A DNA stretch of 64,000 nt from Pseudomonas sp. PH1b (GTDB taxonomy: Bacteria > Pseudomonadota > Gammaproteobacteria > Pseudomonadales > Pseudomonadaceae), in the NCBI RefSeq assembly GCF_000633395.1, contig NZ_AYMU01000001.1, positions 372,001-436,000 on the forward strand. The letters run 5' to 3'. The notes under the pieces were generated by a model. It was not told the DNA's origin. It saw only the letters and a program-made list of their open reading frames with translations, and did not search any database. A program made the position numbers and the translations under genes. Below, piece by piece: positions 26,877 to 34,758 of this stretch. Each line of letters opens with the position of its first letter. Within the stretch, counting starts at the first letter, position 1.

Positions 26877-27584
26877 TCAGCGGCCGATGTACTTGCGTTG
26901 CCAGCGCCGGGGAATGCGCAGTGACAGCAGCCCCAGCAAGGCCGAGATCACGGCACTGACATACAGCGCCTGCAAGCCCAGGCGCTGTTCCAGCAGGGCT
27001 CCCAGCACGGCACCGGCGAACATCCCGGTCCAGGGCACCAGTTGCACCCGCCAGCCATTGCGTCGTTCGCCCAGCAGCCAGCGTCCGAAGCCGCGGCCGA
27101 AGCGCGACAGGGCGCCGGTCACGTAGGTCAGGCCGATGGGCAGGCCGTTCACTTCCTCTACGGCGGCGTTGAGCATGCCCATGGCGATGATGGCCGCGAG
27201 TATCGCCGGCAATGAGCTGTTATTGCCGGGCCAACTGGCGGCGATGCACAGCAACGCGCCGATACACAGCAGCAAGGGCAGGGCGCGATGGCCACCCAGG
27301 CGGCTGACCATCACCCCCAGTGCGTTACCTGCGACAAAGGTCGCCACCAGCAGGCTCAGGCGCAGGATCAGGCCGACATCGCCGTCGCTGATGGCCACTG
27401 CCAGGCGCGTGGTGTTGCCGCTCATGAATGAAACGAAATCCCCGGTGGCCATGAAGCCGATGGCATCGGTCATGCCTGCCAGTACCGAAAGGGCGGCCAC
27501 CAGGGCCAGGCCGATCCGACCGCGCCACTTTTGTGCGCGTTGCAGGGCGGGGTCGCCGTGATGGCCGAGGGTGGAAGGCAGCAT
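26877..27584 (-). CDS. YoaK/DUF1275 family membrane protein
   Basis: A 235-residue protein with about six hydrophobic segments. It has the DUF1275 hallmarks of the loop DAIGFMATGDFVSFMSGNTT near residues 40-60 and GLPIGLTYVTGALSRFG in the middle. The function of the family is unknown; an inner-membrane transporter role is often suspected. Nothing in the neighbourhood gives a substrate. Confidence 0.85.
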   Translation of the reverse strand: MLPSTLGHHGDPALQRAQKWRGRIGLALVAALSVLAGMTDAIGFMATGDFVSFMSGNTTRLAVAISDGDVGLILRLSLLVATFVAGNALGVMVSRLGGHRALPLLLCIGALLCIAASWPGNNSSLPAILAAIIAMGMLNAAVEEVNGLPIGLTYVTGALSRFGRGFGRWLLGERRNGWRVQLVPWTGMFAGAVLGALLEQRLGLQALYVSAVISALLGLLSLRIPRRWQRKYIGR

Positions 27585-27640
27585 CGTCAGGTTCTCCTGT
27601 TCAGGGACTGCGCGGGGACGTGTGCGGGGCGCTGCAAGGT

Positions 27641-27976
27641 TCAGGCATCAGGGACGATGCCGTGGAGCGCGCAATACTCCGGCCACGGCATGCCGGCCAT
27701 TTCTGCCACCTCCTTGTGCACTGCCAGGCGTCGCTGCCGGTACTCATCAGTGCTGGCTGTCGTCAGTTGCAGACTCAGCTCCCAGGCGAACAAGCCCTGG
27801 CGCTCGGCTTCCGCTTCGAAGGCCTCGTGCAGGCGTTCTGCGCGGTACTGCTCCGGGGTTTCACCGCGGGCCCGGGCTTCCAGGGGATTGAGGTGGTCGA
27901 GTTGTTGATTCAAGTCGGGGCGTTGCTCGAGGAACCTGCGCAAGGCCAGTTCATGGGGCTGTTCGTTGATTGCCAT
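27641..27976 (-). CDS. small cytoplasmic protein, probable DUF6388 family
   Basis: A 111-residue soluble, charged, mostly helical protein (MAINEQPHELALRRFLEQRP, later MPWPEYCALHGIVPDA). It resembles a family seen mainly in pseudomonads and of unknown function. It has no signal peptide or membrane segment. It lies between the DUF1275 and RDD genes on the same strand but with 56-60 bp gaps, so co-transcription is uncertain. Confidence 0.7.
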   Translation of the reverse strand: MAINEQPHELALRRFLEQRPDLNQQLDHLNPLEARARGETPEQYRAERLHEAFEAEAERQGLFAWELSLQLTTASTDEYRQRRLAVHKEVAEMAGMPWPEYCALHGIVPDA

Positions 27977-28036
27977 TGAGACTCCCGGAAAAAGCGCCGA
28001 TGCAGCAGGGCGCGATGATAGAGGTGTTGCCAGCGC

Positions 28037-28462
28037 TCAAGGCCCGACTGGCAAACCGCGCAACTGCACCAGGTCCTTGCGCGGGATGACGTAAGTACGC
28101 GCCAGCATATCGCCAATGCGCTGGCAGCGGCCCGAGTTGGCACATACCAGCAAGGTGACCAGGCTGAGTGCCGCCTCGAACTGCCTCGTGGCCGAGCGGA
28201 TCAGCACTTGCATCAGCGAAGGGGCCTGGCCGACGCCGTTGATCACCTGCAGGCCACACAGGGCCTTGCCCGGGGTACGGCCGTGCAACAGGTATTCGCA
28301 GAGCACAAAATACAGGTTCCAGATCGCCATCAGCGCCAGGTCGGTGTGGTAGAAACCGCCCACGGCGAGGCTCAAGGCCAGCCACAGCAGCACCGTCAGG
28401 GCGCTGTCCAGCAGGTAGGCCAGGATGCGCCGGATGAGCAGGCTGGTTCTCGATACTTCCAT
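28037..28462 (-). CDS. RDD family membrane protein
   Basis: A 141-residue membrane protein with the RDD signature: the start LIRRILAYLLDSAL (R...D) and the motif LHGRTPGKALCGLQV. Two or three hydrophobic helices are visible. The ATG at 28462 was preferred over a TTG four codons upstream. RDD proteins are small inner-membrane proteins, some linked to ion transport; the specific role is unknown. Confidence 0.85.
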   Translation of the reverse strand: MEVSRTSLLIRRILAYLLDSALTVLLWLALSLAVGGFYHTDLALMAIWNLYFVLCEYLLHGRTPGKALCGLQVINGVGQAPSLMQVLIRSATRQFEAALSLVTLLVCANSGRCQRIGDMLARTYVIPRKDLVQLRGLPVGP

Positions 28463-28646
28463 GCATTGCCCCAAGACTACGTCGTGTATTGAGCCCGGTA
28501 TTGTAAGGCCTAAAGCCCTGGCACGTGGCGAGGCGCCATTACGATGTGAAAAAAAGGTGAAAAATAATCAGAACCTTTTGCTTTTCATCTCCCTCGAAAA
28601 GGCTCCTGAGTCATTGGTCTTTTTTATACAGGGAGATTTACTCGCA

Positions 28647-29399
28647 ATGCCAAATGTCTATGCAACCCTTCTAGCCAGCACCTCCGCCGCCGCCCTGCTG
28701 GTACTGTCCGGCAACGCCATGGCCGCACCGGACACCGGGCCGATTTCCACCCTGGGGATCCTGGGCAGCTACAACGACTTCAAGCTCGAAGGCGGTAGCG
28801 ACAGCGACAAGGAGCATTTGGGTGAAGGGGGTGTGTTCTACAACTTCGGCAACAAGATGACCGCCGAATCGGGGCTGATCTACCAGGCCGGGGTCGAAGC
28901 CAAGTTCGGCAAGAAGAGTGACAACAAGCTCAAGGAAGGCCAGGCCGACCTGGACCTGGGCTGGCGTGCGGCGCTGGATGCGCGCAATTTCGTCGACGTG
29001 CTGGTGGGCGCCGGCTACAGCTGGACCCGCTACGAGCCGGACACCGGCGACTACGACATGAAGCTCACCAACAAGTCGCCATTTGCCAAGGCGGCCCTGG
29101 GCTACAACCATCAGTTCGACGACGTCACCATGCGCGTTGAACTGGGGGCTCGCCACACCATCAACGGCAAGGCCCGGCTCAAGGTCGACGATGTCGGCAG
29201 CGACACCGTGGACCTCAAGGACCGCACCAACCCTTATGCCGAGGTGAATTTCCTGATGAACCAGAACGGCTCGCTGCCGGTGATGGCCGGGGTCTACTAC
29301 ACCCGCACCGAATACAAGCTGGACGTAGACACCCCGGTGGCCGACAACACCCGGCTCAAGCGTAACGAGTATGGCTTCAAGGTTGGCCTGACGTTCTAA
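28647..29399 (+). CDS. outer-membrane beta-barrel protein
   Basis: A 250-residue protein with a Sec signal peptide (cleavage near SGNAMAAPD, about residue 26) and alternating hydrophobic strands. It ends in ...YGFKVGLTF, and the terminal phenylalanine is the usual BAM recognition signal. It is too short to be the benzoate porin BenF (about 400 residues), and its size suggests an 8-10 strand barrel. GGGAG precedes the ATG at 28647. Its function is not known; it is followed by a REP-like inverted repeat and a hairpin. Confidence 0.8.
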   Translation: MPNVYATLLASTSAAALLVLSGNAMAAPDTGPISTLGILGSYNDFKLEGGSDSDKEHLGEGGVFYNFGNKMTAESGLIYQAGVEAKFGKKSDNKLKEGQADLDLGWRAALDARNFVDVLVGAGYSWTRYEPDTGDYDMKLTNKSPFAKAALGYNHQFDDVTMRVELGARHTINGKARLKVDDVGSDTVDLKDRTNPYAEVNFLMNQNGSLPVMAGVYYTRTEYKLDVDTPVADNTRLKRNEYGFKVGLTF

Positions 29400-29487
29400 G
29401 AGCCGCAGCCCGTTGCAAACGGCAAGAGAGCCGCCGGTGCCTAATGCCGATCAGTTGAGCGCTAGAGCGAACGAAAAATAACCTGGA

Positions 29488-29568
29488 GCGAGGGAGCTTG
29501 TTCCTGCTGGACTGTGTCGCAGTCCCATTTTTACCGCTGCGCGCCCCCGCGCGAGCAAGCTCCCTCGC
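29488..29568. repeat. Inverted repeat of a second REP class
   Basis: A perfect 13-bp inverted repeat (GCGAGGGAGCTTG at 29488-29500, CAAGCTCCCTCGC at 29556-29568) is separated by 55 bp. Its sequence belongs to another Pseudomonas REP family (the GCGAGCAAGCTCCCTCGC type), different from the GTAGGAGCYGGC family elsewhere in the window. Confidence 0.8.
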
Positions 29569-29607
29569 CACCAGTGCAGCGCTTGCCCTCAACTGACTGG
29601 CATTAGC

Positions 29608-29641
29608 CGCCGGCCCCGTCTTTCGATGGGGCCGGCGCTGG
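29608..29641. terminator. Hairpin between the barrel gene and catR
   Basis: The stem CGCCGGCCCC / GGGGCCGGCG with a 10-base loop is followed on the plus strand, after CTGGTG, by TTTT. It lies between two convergent genes and may end transcription of either. The T-tract is not directly adjacent, so strength is uncertain. Confidence 0.65.
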
Positions 29642-29646
29642 TGTTT

Positions 29647-30555
29647 TCAGCCGATGGAAGGTTCTTCGCGACCGATTTCGGCCCGCAACTGGGCAATCAG
29701 ATGCAGGCAGTGGGTGAGGCCCGGCGACGGCTCGCCGACCCGGCGGCTGAGGATGATCGGCGAGGTGGCCTTGGGTTCCAGCAACGGGCAAAAGCCGATG
29801 TCGTCACGATGCAGCACCTGCACCGAGGCCGGCACCAGGGTGATGCCGAGGCCGGCGCCCACCAGGCCGATGGCGGTCTGCAGTTCGTTGGTCCACTGGG
29901 CCACTTTCAATTGCAGGCCGTGGCCGGCGAACAGTGCAATCACATGGTCGGCGTAGCTTGGGCGTGGGTTGGCGGGGTAGAGCACGAACGGCTCGGCGGC
30001 CAGTTGCTGCAGGCTCAATGGTTGCCCGAGCAAGGGATGCCCGGCGGGCAGGGCGGCCACCAGGCGATCCTCGGTGAGCACGCGCTGGACGATGGCCGGA
30101 TCGTCGATGTGAATACGCCCGAAGCCGATGTCGATGCGCCCGGCCTTCAAGGCCTCCACCTGTTGCAGGGTGGTCATCTCCGACAGCCCCAGCTCCAGCT
30201 CCAGGGTCTCGTTGCCGCGCAGGCGGCGAATCAGTTGCGGCAGCACGCCATACAAGGTTGAAGGGGCAAAGCCGATGCCCAGCCAGGTCTTGTGCCCCAG
30301 GCCAATGCGCCGGGTGTTGTCGCAGACCTTGCCCAACTGCTCCAGCACCCGGTTGGAGTGTTCATAGAAAAACCGCCCGGCGGCGGTCAGGCGCAAGGGC
30401 CGACCACGCTCCAGCAGCAACACCCCGAGTTCGTCTTCCAGTTGCTGGATCTGCCGGCTCAAGGGCGGCTGGGCGATGTGCAGGCGTTCGGCGGCGCGGG
30501 TGAAATTCAGGGTTTCTCCCAGCACCTGGAAGTAACGCAGGTGACGCAGTTCCAT
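29647..30555 (-). CDS. catR: LysR-type regulator CatR
   Basis: A 302-residue LysR-type transcriptional regulator. The N-terminal winged helix-turn-helix (about residues 1-60) reads MELRHLRYFQVLGETLNFTR and AQPPLSRQIQQLEDELG. The C-terminal part is a periplasmic-binding-protein-like effector domain. The match to CatR/BenM-type regulators and the divergent position next to catBCA indicate control by cis,cis-muconate. An ATAC-N7-GTAT operator lies between catR and catB, where binding would control catB and also repress catR. Confidence 0.92.
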   Translation of the reverse strand: MELRHLRYFQVLGETLNFTRAAERLHIAQPPLSRQIQQLEDELGVLLLERGRPLRLTAAGRFFYEHSNRVLEQLGKVCDNTRRIGLGHKTWLGIGFAPSTLYGVLPQLIRRLRGNETLELELGLSEMTTLQQVEALKAGRIDIGFGRIHIDDPAIVQRVLTEDRLVAALPAGHPLLGQPLSLQQLAAEPFVLYPANPRPSYADHVIALFAGHGLQLKVAQWTNELQTAIGLVGAGLGITLVPASVQVLHRDDIGFCPLLEPKATSPIILSRRVGEPSPGLTHCLHLIAQLRAEIGREEPSIG

Positions 30556-30579
30556 GGGGCCTCCGGTGGTGATGCTTGA

Positions 30580-30594
30580 ATACCTTAAAGGTAT
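30580..30594. promoter_or_regulatory. CatR operator
   Basis: The perfect palindrome ATACCTTAAAGGTAT fits both the LysR T-N11-A rule and the ATAC-N7-GTAT consensus known for CatR/BenM. It lies 25 bp upstream of the catR start and about 80 bp upstream of the catB start, the usual recognition-site position. Confidence 0.8.
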
Positions 30595-30674
30595 CGAACC
30601 AGACCAATTCTATATTGGCCCCCCGGAAAAAGCCGGGACAGAATCGTTGGCAGAACTTCAAGAACCTGACGGGT

Positions 30675-31829
30675 ATGGAAATGCACGCTTCTGCCATTGA
30701 ATCGATCGAGACGATCATCGTCGATCTGCCGACCATCCGCCCTCACAAGCTGGCCATGCACACCATGCAGAACCAGACCCTGGTGCTGATCCGCCTGCGC
30801 TGCGCCGACGGCATCGAAGGCCTGGGGGAATCCACCACCATCGGCGGCCTGGCCTATGGCAATGAAAGCCCGGACAGCATCAAGACCAATATCGACCGCT
30901 TCTTCAGCCCGCTGTTGATCGGCCAGGACGCCAGCAACATCAACGCCGCCATGCTGCGCCTGGAGCAGAGCATCCGCGGCAACACCTTCGCCAAGTCGGG
31001 CATCGAAAGTGCCTTGCTCGACGCCCAGGGCAAGCGCCTTGGCCTGCCGGTCAGCGAACTGCTGGGCGGCCGGGTGCGCGATGCGCTGCCGGTGGCCTGG
31101 ACCCTGGCCAGCGGCGACACCGCCAAGGACATCGCCGAAGCCGAACAGATGCTCGACCTGCGCCGCCACCGGATCTTCAAGCTGAAGATCGGCGCCGGCG
31201 AAGTGGACCGTGACCTGGCCCACGTGATCGCGATCAAGAAGGCCTTGGGCGACCGCGCCAGCGTGCGGGTCGACGTCAACCAGGCCTGGGACGAAGCCGT
31301 GGCCCTGCGCGCTTGCCGCATCCTCGGCGGCAATGGCATCGACCTGATCGAGCAGCCGATCTCGCGCAACAACCGCGCCGGCATGGTGCGCCTGAATGCC
31401 GTGAGTCCGGCGCCGATCATGGCCGACGAATCCATCGAGTGCGTGGAAGATGCCTTCAACCTGGCCCGGGAAGGCGCGGCCTCGGTGTTCGCCCTGAAGA
31501 TCGCCAAGAACGGCGGCCCTCGCGCCACCCTGCGCACCGCGGCGATTGCCGAGGCGGCGGGCATCGGCCTGTATGGCGGCACCATGCTCGAAGGCGGCAT
31601 CGGCACCCTGGCTTCGGCCCACGCGTTCCTGACCCTGAACAAATTGAGCTGGGACACCGAGCTGTTCGGCCCGCTGCTGCTGACCGAGGACATTCTCGCC
31701 GAGCCGCCGCTGTACCGGGATTTCCAGCTGCATGTTTCCCGGGCAGCGGGCCTCGGCCTGAGCCTGGACGAAGAGCGCCTGGCGTTCTTCCGCCGCGACA
31801 AGACCACCCCCGTGCTGCATCACACCTGA
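30675..31829 (+). CDS. catB: muconate cycloisomerase I
   Basis: A 384-residue enolase-superfamily enzyme converting cis,cis-muconate to (+)-muconolactone. The catalytic K-x-K motif is FKLKIG, metal ligands fall in RVDVNQAWD, LIEQP and MADESIECVED, and the second-half base lysine is in FALKIAKNGG. The N-terminal segment VDLPTIRPHKLAMHTMQNQT is diagnostic for CatB. The start at 30675 was chosen from comparison with family length; an ATG two codons downstream is an alternative, and the open frame continues upstream without support. Confidence 0.95.
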   Translation: MEMHASAIESIETIIVDLPTIRPHKLAMHTMQNQTLVLIRLRCADGIEGLGESTTIGGLAYGNESPDSIKTNIDRFFSPLLIGQDASNINAAMLRLEQSIRGNTFAKSGIESALLDAQGKRLGLPVSELLGGRVRDALPVAWTLASGDTAKDIAEAEQMLDLRRHRIFKLKIGAGEVDRDLAHVIAIKKALGDRASVRVDVNQAWDEAVALRACRILGGNGIDLIEQPISRNNRAGMVRLNAVSPAPIMADESIECVEDAFNLAREGAASVFALKIAKNGGPRATLRTAAIAEAAGIGLYGGTMLEGGIGTLASAHAFLTLNKLSWDTELFGPLLLTEDILAEPPLYRDFQLHVSRAAGLGLSLDEERLAFFRRDKTTPVLHHT

Positions 31830-31839
31830 GGAGGGCTCC

Positions 31840-32130
31840 ATGCTATTCCACGTGAAAATGACCGTGAACCTGCCGGTCGACATGAACCCCGAGCGCGCCG
31901 CGCAGCTCAAGGCCGACGAGAAAGCCCTGGCCCAGCGCCTGCAGGCCGAGGGCAAGTGGCGCCACCTGTGGCGCATTGCCGGGCTGTACGCCAACTACAG
32001 CGTGTTCGACGTCGACAGCGTGCAGGAACTGCACGACACCCTGATGCAGTTGCCGCTGTATCCGTACATGGCTATCGAAGTCGACGCCATGTGCAGGCAT
32101 CCTTCCTCGATTCATGAGGATGACCGCTGA
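31840..32130 (+). CDS. catC: muconolactone delta-isomerase
   Basis: A 96-residue protein typical of CatC, which isomerises muconolactone to beta-ketoadipate enol-lactone. It forms a decamer in the family. The start MLFHVKMTVNLPVDM and the end YPYMAIEVDAMCRHPSSI match. GGAGG lies just before the ATG and the gene starts 10 bp after catB, so the two are co-transcribed. Confidence 0.97.
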   Translation: MLFHVKMTVNLPVDMNPERAAQLKADEKALAQRLQAEGKWRHLWRIAGLYANYSVFDVDSVQELHDTLMQLPLYPYMAIEVDAMCRHPSSIHEDDR

Positions 32131-32182
32131 GTCCGTTGCCAGAGCGTTAGCCACTCTAATAAATACAAGATGAGGATCGATC

Positions 32183-33112
32183 ATGAACGTGCGTATTTCC
32201 CACACTGCCAGCGCCCAGCAGTTTCTCGAAGAAGCCAGCGGGCAGTTCACCGAGGGCGGTAATCCACGGGCCAAGGCCATCATCTACCGCATCCTGCGGG
32301 ACTCGGTGAACATCATCGAAGACCTGGAGGTGACCCCGGAAGAGTTCTGGAAAGCGGTCAACTACCTCAACGTCCTCGGTGCCCGTCAGGAAGCCGGGCT
32401 GCTGGCTGCCGGCCTGGGCCTGGAGCACTACCTGGACCTGCTGATGGACGCCGCCGACGAACAGGCCGGCAAGACCGGCGGCACCCCGCGTACCATCGAA
32501 GGCCCGTTGTACGTGGCCGGTGCGCCGCTGTCCCAGGGTGAGGCGCGGCTTGACGACGGCGTCGACCCGGGCGTGGTGCTGTTCATGCAGGGCCAGGTCA
32601 CCAACACCGCGGGCCAACCCCTGGCCGGGGCCATCGTCGACGTCTGGCACGCCAACACCGGCGGCACCTATTCCTACTTCGACGGCAGCCAGTCGGAATT
32701 CAACCTGCGCCGGCGCATCGTCACCGACGCCGAGGGTCGCTATCGCTTTCGCAGCATCGTGCCGTCCGGCTACGGCTGCCCGCCGGATGGCCCGACCCAG
32801 CAGTTGCTCGACCAACTGGGCCGGCATGGCCAGCGCCCAGCGCACATCCACTTCTTCATCTCGGCGGACGACCATCGCCACCTGACCACCCAGATCAACC
32901 TGGACGGTGACCAGTACCTGCACGACGACTTCGCCTACGCCACCCGCGACGAACTGATCGCCAAGATCACCTTCAGCGAAGACCAGGCCCGGGCCAAGGC
33001 CCTGGGGGTCAGCGGACGCTTTGCCGAGATCGACTTCGACTTCACCCTGCAGTCTTCGGCGCAACCACAAGAGCAGCAGCGCCACGAGCGGGTGCGCGCC
33101 CTGGAGGCCTGA
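32183..33112 (+). CDS. catA: catechol 1,2-dioxygenase
   Basis: A 309-residue intradiol ring-cleavage dioxygenase that opens catechol to cis,cis-muconate using non-haem Fe(III). The Fe ligands are two tyrosines (in TIEGPLYVAGAP or nearby and in SIVPSGYGCP) and two histidines (RPAHIHFFIS). The N-terminal helical linker used for dimer and lipid binding covers about residues 1-100. It follows catC by 52 bp with GAGG upstream, completing the order catBCA. Confidence 0.97.
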   Translation: MNVRISHTASAQQFLEEASGQFTEGGNPRAKAIIYRILRDSVNIIEDLEVTPEEFWKAVNYLNVLGARQEAGLLAAGLGLEHYLDLLMDAADEQAGKTGGTPRTIEGPLYVAGAPLSQGEARLDDGVDPGVVLFMQGQVTNTAGQPLAGAIVDVWHANTGGTYSYFDGSQSEFNLRRRIVTDAEGRYRFRSIVPSGYGCPPDGPTQQLLDQLGRHGQRPAHIHFFISADDHRHLTTQINLDGDQYLHDDFAYATRDELIAKITFSEDQARAKALGVSGRFAEIDFDFTLQSSAQPQEQQRHERVRALEA

Positions 33113-33130
33113 GCCCGATCGTGCAGGACC

Positions 33131-33164
33131 GAGCCACGGGCTCCCTTCGGGGCTCGTGGCTTTT
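33131..33164 (+). terminator. Rho-independent terminator of catBCA
   Basis: The stem AGCCACG...CGTGGCT, extended by a GC-rich inner stem around a CTTC loop, is followed by TTTT. It lies 19 bp past the catA stop. Confidence 0.9.
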
Positions 33165-33262
33165 GCCGTTGTGTGCGAGTGTGCCTTGCGTGATCTGCCT
33201 GCATTGGCGGTACCAGTGCCGCGCAATGCACCCCCTATAAGAACAATCAGAGTGACCCGGTT

Positions 33263-34219
33263 ATGCAAATGCATCTGTTGACTGAGCGCAGTAGCGTGTT
33301 TGTCCAAGCCGATCCCTATGCCGTGTCCGGCTACGTCAACCAGCACGTGGGCAGCCACTGCATCCGCCTGCCGCGGGCCGGCAGCCCCCAGGCCAGCCTC
33401 AACCACCGCTCCCTGGCCAGCCTCGACCTGTGCAGCCTCAGCTACGGCGGCAGCGTGCGCGTCACCTCGCCGGCCCTGGAAAGCATCTACCACCTGCAAG
33501 TGCTGCTGCGGGGCCATTGCCTGTGGCGCGGCCCGGGTGAAGAACACTACTTCGCCCCCGGCGAACTGCTGCTGATCAACCCCGACGATCCGGTGGACCT
33601 GACCTATTCCGACGATTGCGAAAAATTCATCATCAAGATTCCCACGCGCCTGCTGGAAGCCGCCTGCCAGGAACAGCGCTGGCAGTACCCGGGGCAGGGC
33701 GTGCGCTTTCTCCAGCAGCGCTACCAGTTGCAGGACCTGGAAGGTTTCATCCCCTTGCTGAGCCTGCTTTGCGGCGAAGCCGAAGCCCGGGAATGCATGC
33801 CCAAGGTCCAGGAGCACTATGCACAGATCCTGGTGGGCAAGCTGCTCGGGCTGATGCAGACCAACGTCCAGCGCGGCGCCCTGGGAGCCTCGGCGGCGAC
33901 CTTCGAACGCATCGCCGACTACATCGAACGCAACCTCAAGCAAGACATCGGTTGCGCAGAACTGGCGCAGCAGGCGCGCATGAGCCTGCGCTCGCTGTAC
34001 GGCCTGTTCGAACGCAACGCCGGCACCACCCCGAAGAACTACATTCGGCAGAAGAAACTGCAACGGGTTCACGCCTGCCTCAATGATCCCGAGAGCCCGG
34101 TGCGCAACGTCACCGAACTGGCCCTGGACTTCGGCTTCCTGCACCTGGGCCGGTTTGCCCAGAGCTACCGCCAGCACTACGGCGAACTGCCTTCCGACAC
34201 CCTCAAGCGCCGCCACTGA
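33263..34219 (+). CDS. benR: AraC/XylS-family activator BenR
   Basis: A 318-residue AraC/XylS-family regulator. The N-terminal cupin-like domain would bind benzoate, and the C-terminal 100 residues hold two helix-turn-helix motifs (ELAQQARMSLRSLYGLFERN and VTELALDFGFLHLGRFAQSY). It resembles BenR and XylS. Its likely targets, two TGCA-N6-GGNTA boxes, lie 440 bp downstream in front of benA. An in-frame ATG two codons later is an alternative start. Confidence 0.93.
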   Translation: MQMHLLTERSSVFVQADPYAVSGYVNQHVGSHCIRLPRAGSPQASLNHRSLASLDLCSLSYGGSVRVTSPALESIYHLQVLLRGHCLWRGPGEEHYFAPGELLLINPDDPVDLTYSDDCEKFIIKIPTRLLEAACQEQRWQYPGQGVRFLQQRYQLQDLEGFIPLLSLLCGEAEARECMPKVQEHYAQILVGKLLGLMQTNVQRGALGASAATFERIADYIERNLKQDIGCAELAQQARMSLRSLYGLFERNAGTTPKNYIRQKKLQRVHACLNDPESPVRNVTELALDFGFLHLGRFAQSYRQHYGELPSDTLKRRH

Positions 34220-34238
34220 TCCCAGGCATCGGCCCCTT

Positions 34239-34638
34239 GTAGGAGCTGGCTTGCCAGCGAAGACGCGCGTGAGGGCGATGCAGGGCTTGAGGACCGCTTC
34301 GCCGGCAAGCCGGCTCCTACACACGACCTTTTCAGCTCCGGCCCGTAGGAGCTGGCTTGCCAGCGAAGGGACGCGTGAGGGCGATGCAGGGCTTGAGGGC
34401 CTCTTCGCCGGCAAGCCGGCTCCTACACACGACCCTTTCAGATCCGGCCCGTAGGAGCTGGCTTGCCAGCGAAGGCGCGCGTGAGGGCGATGCAAGGCTT
34501 GAGGGCCTCTTCGCCGGCAAGCCGGCTCCTACACACGACCCTTTCAGATCCGGCCCGTAGGAGCTGGCTTGCCAGCGAAGGTGCGCGTGGAGGCGATGCA
34601 AGGCTTGAGGGCCTCTTCGCCGGCAAGCCGGCTCCTGC
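34239..34638. repeat. REP array 1: four 82-bp BIME units, 106-bp period
   Basis: Four near-identical units start at 34239, 34345, 34451 and 34557, each 82 bp long with 24-bp linkers. Each unit has a T/A-stem REP on the left (GTAGGAGCTGGCTTGCCAGC) and an inverted C/G-stem REP on the right (GCCGGCAAGCCGGCTCCTAC). The array fills the space between benR and the benA promoter. The open frames that run through it (repeating MPAKxRVxAMQGLRASSPAS) are artefacts of the repeat. Confidence 0.95.
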
Positions 34639-34659
34639 ACAGCCCATCGCCAGGCCCTT

Positions 34660-34722
34660 TGCAGAAAACGGATACAGGTCTGCACGCAACGGCTATTGCC
34701 CACCCAACCCCCGTCCTAGCAT
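34660..34722 (+). promoter_or_regulatory. Pm-like benA promoter with two BenR boxes
   Basis: Two direct repeats fit the XylS/BenR consensus TGCA-N6-GGNTA: TGCAGAAAACGGATA at 34660-34674 and TGCACGCAACGGCTA at 34681-34695, spaced 21 bp apart. A possible -10 hexamer TAGCAT at 34717-34722 would put the -35 region at about 34694-34699, overlapping the proximal box by 2 bp. This is the same geometry as the TOL-plasmid Pm promoter. Confidence 0.85.
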
Positions 34723-34758
34723 GGGGCTGCCTGAACAAAAACAATGGAGGCGGTGGCC

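Noticed and set aside
28647..29399. BenF benzoate porin
   Set aside because: The barrel is 250 residues rather than about 400, lacks OprD-family sequence and is not after benE.
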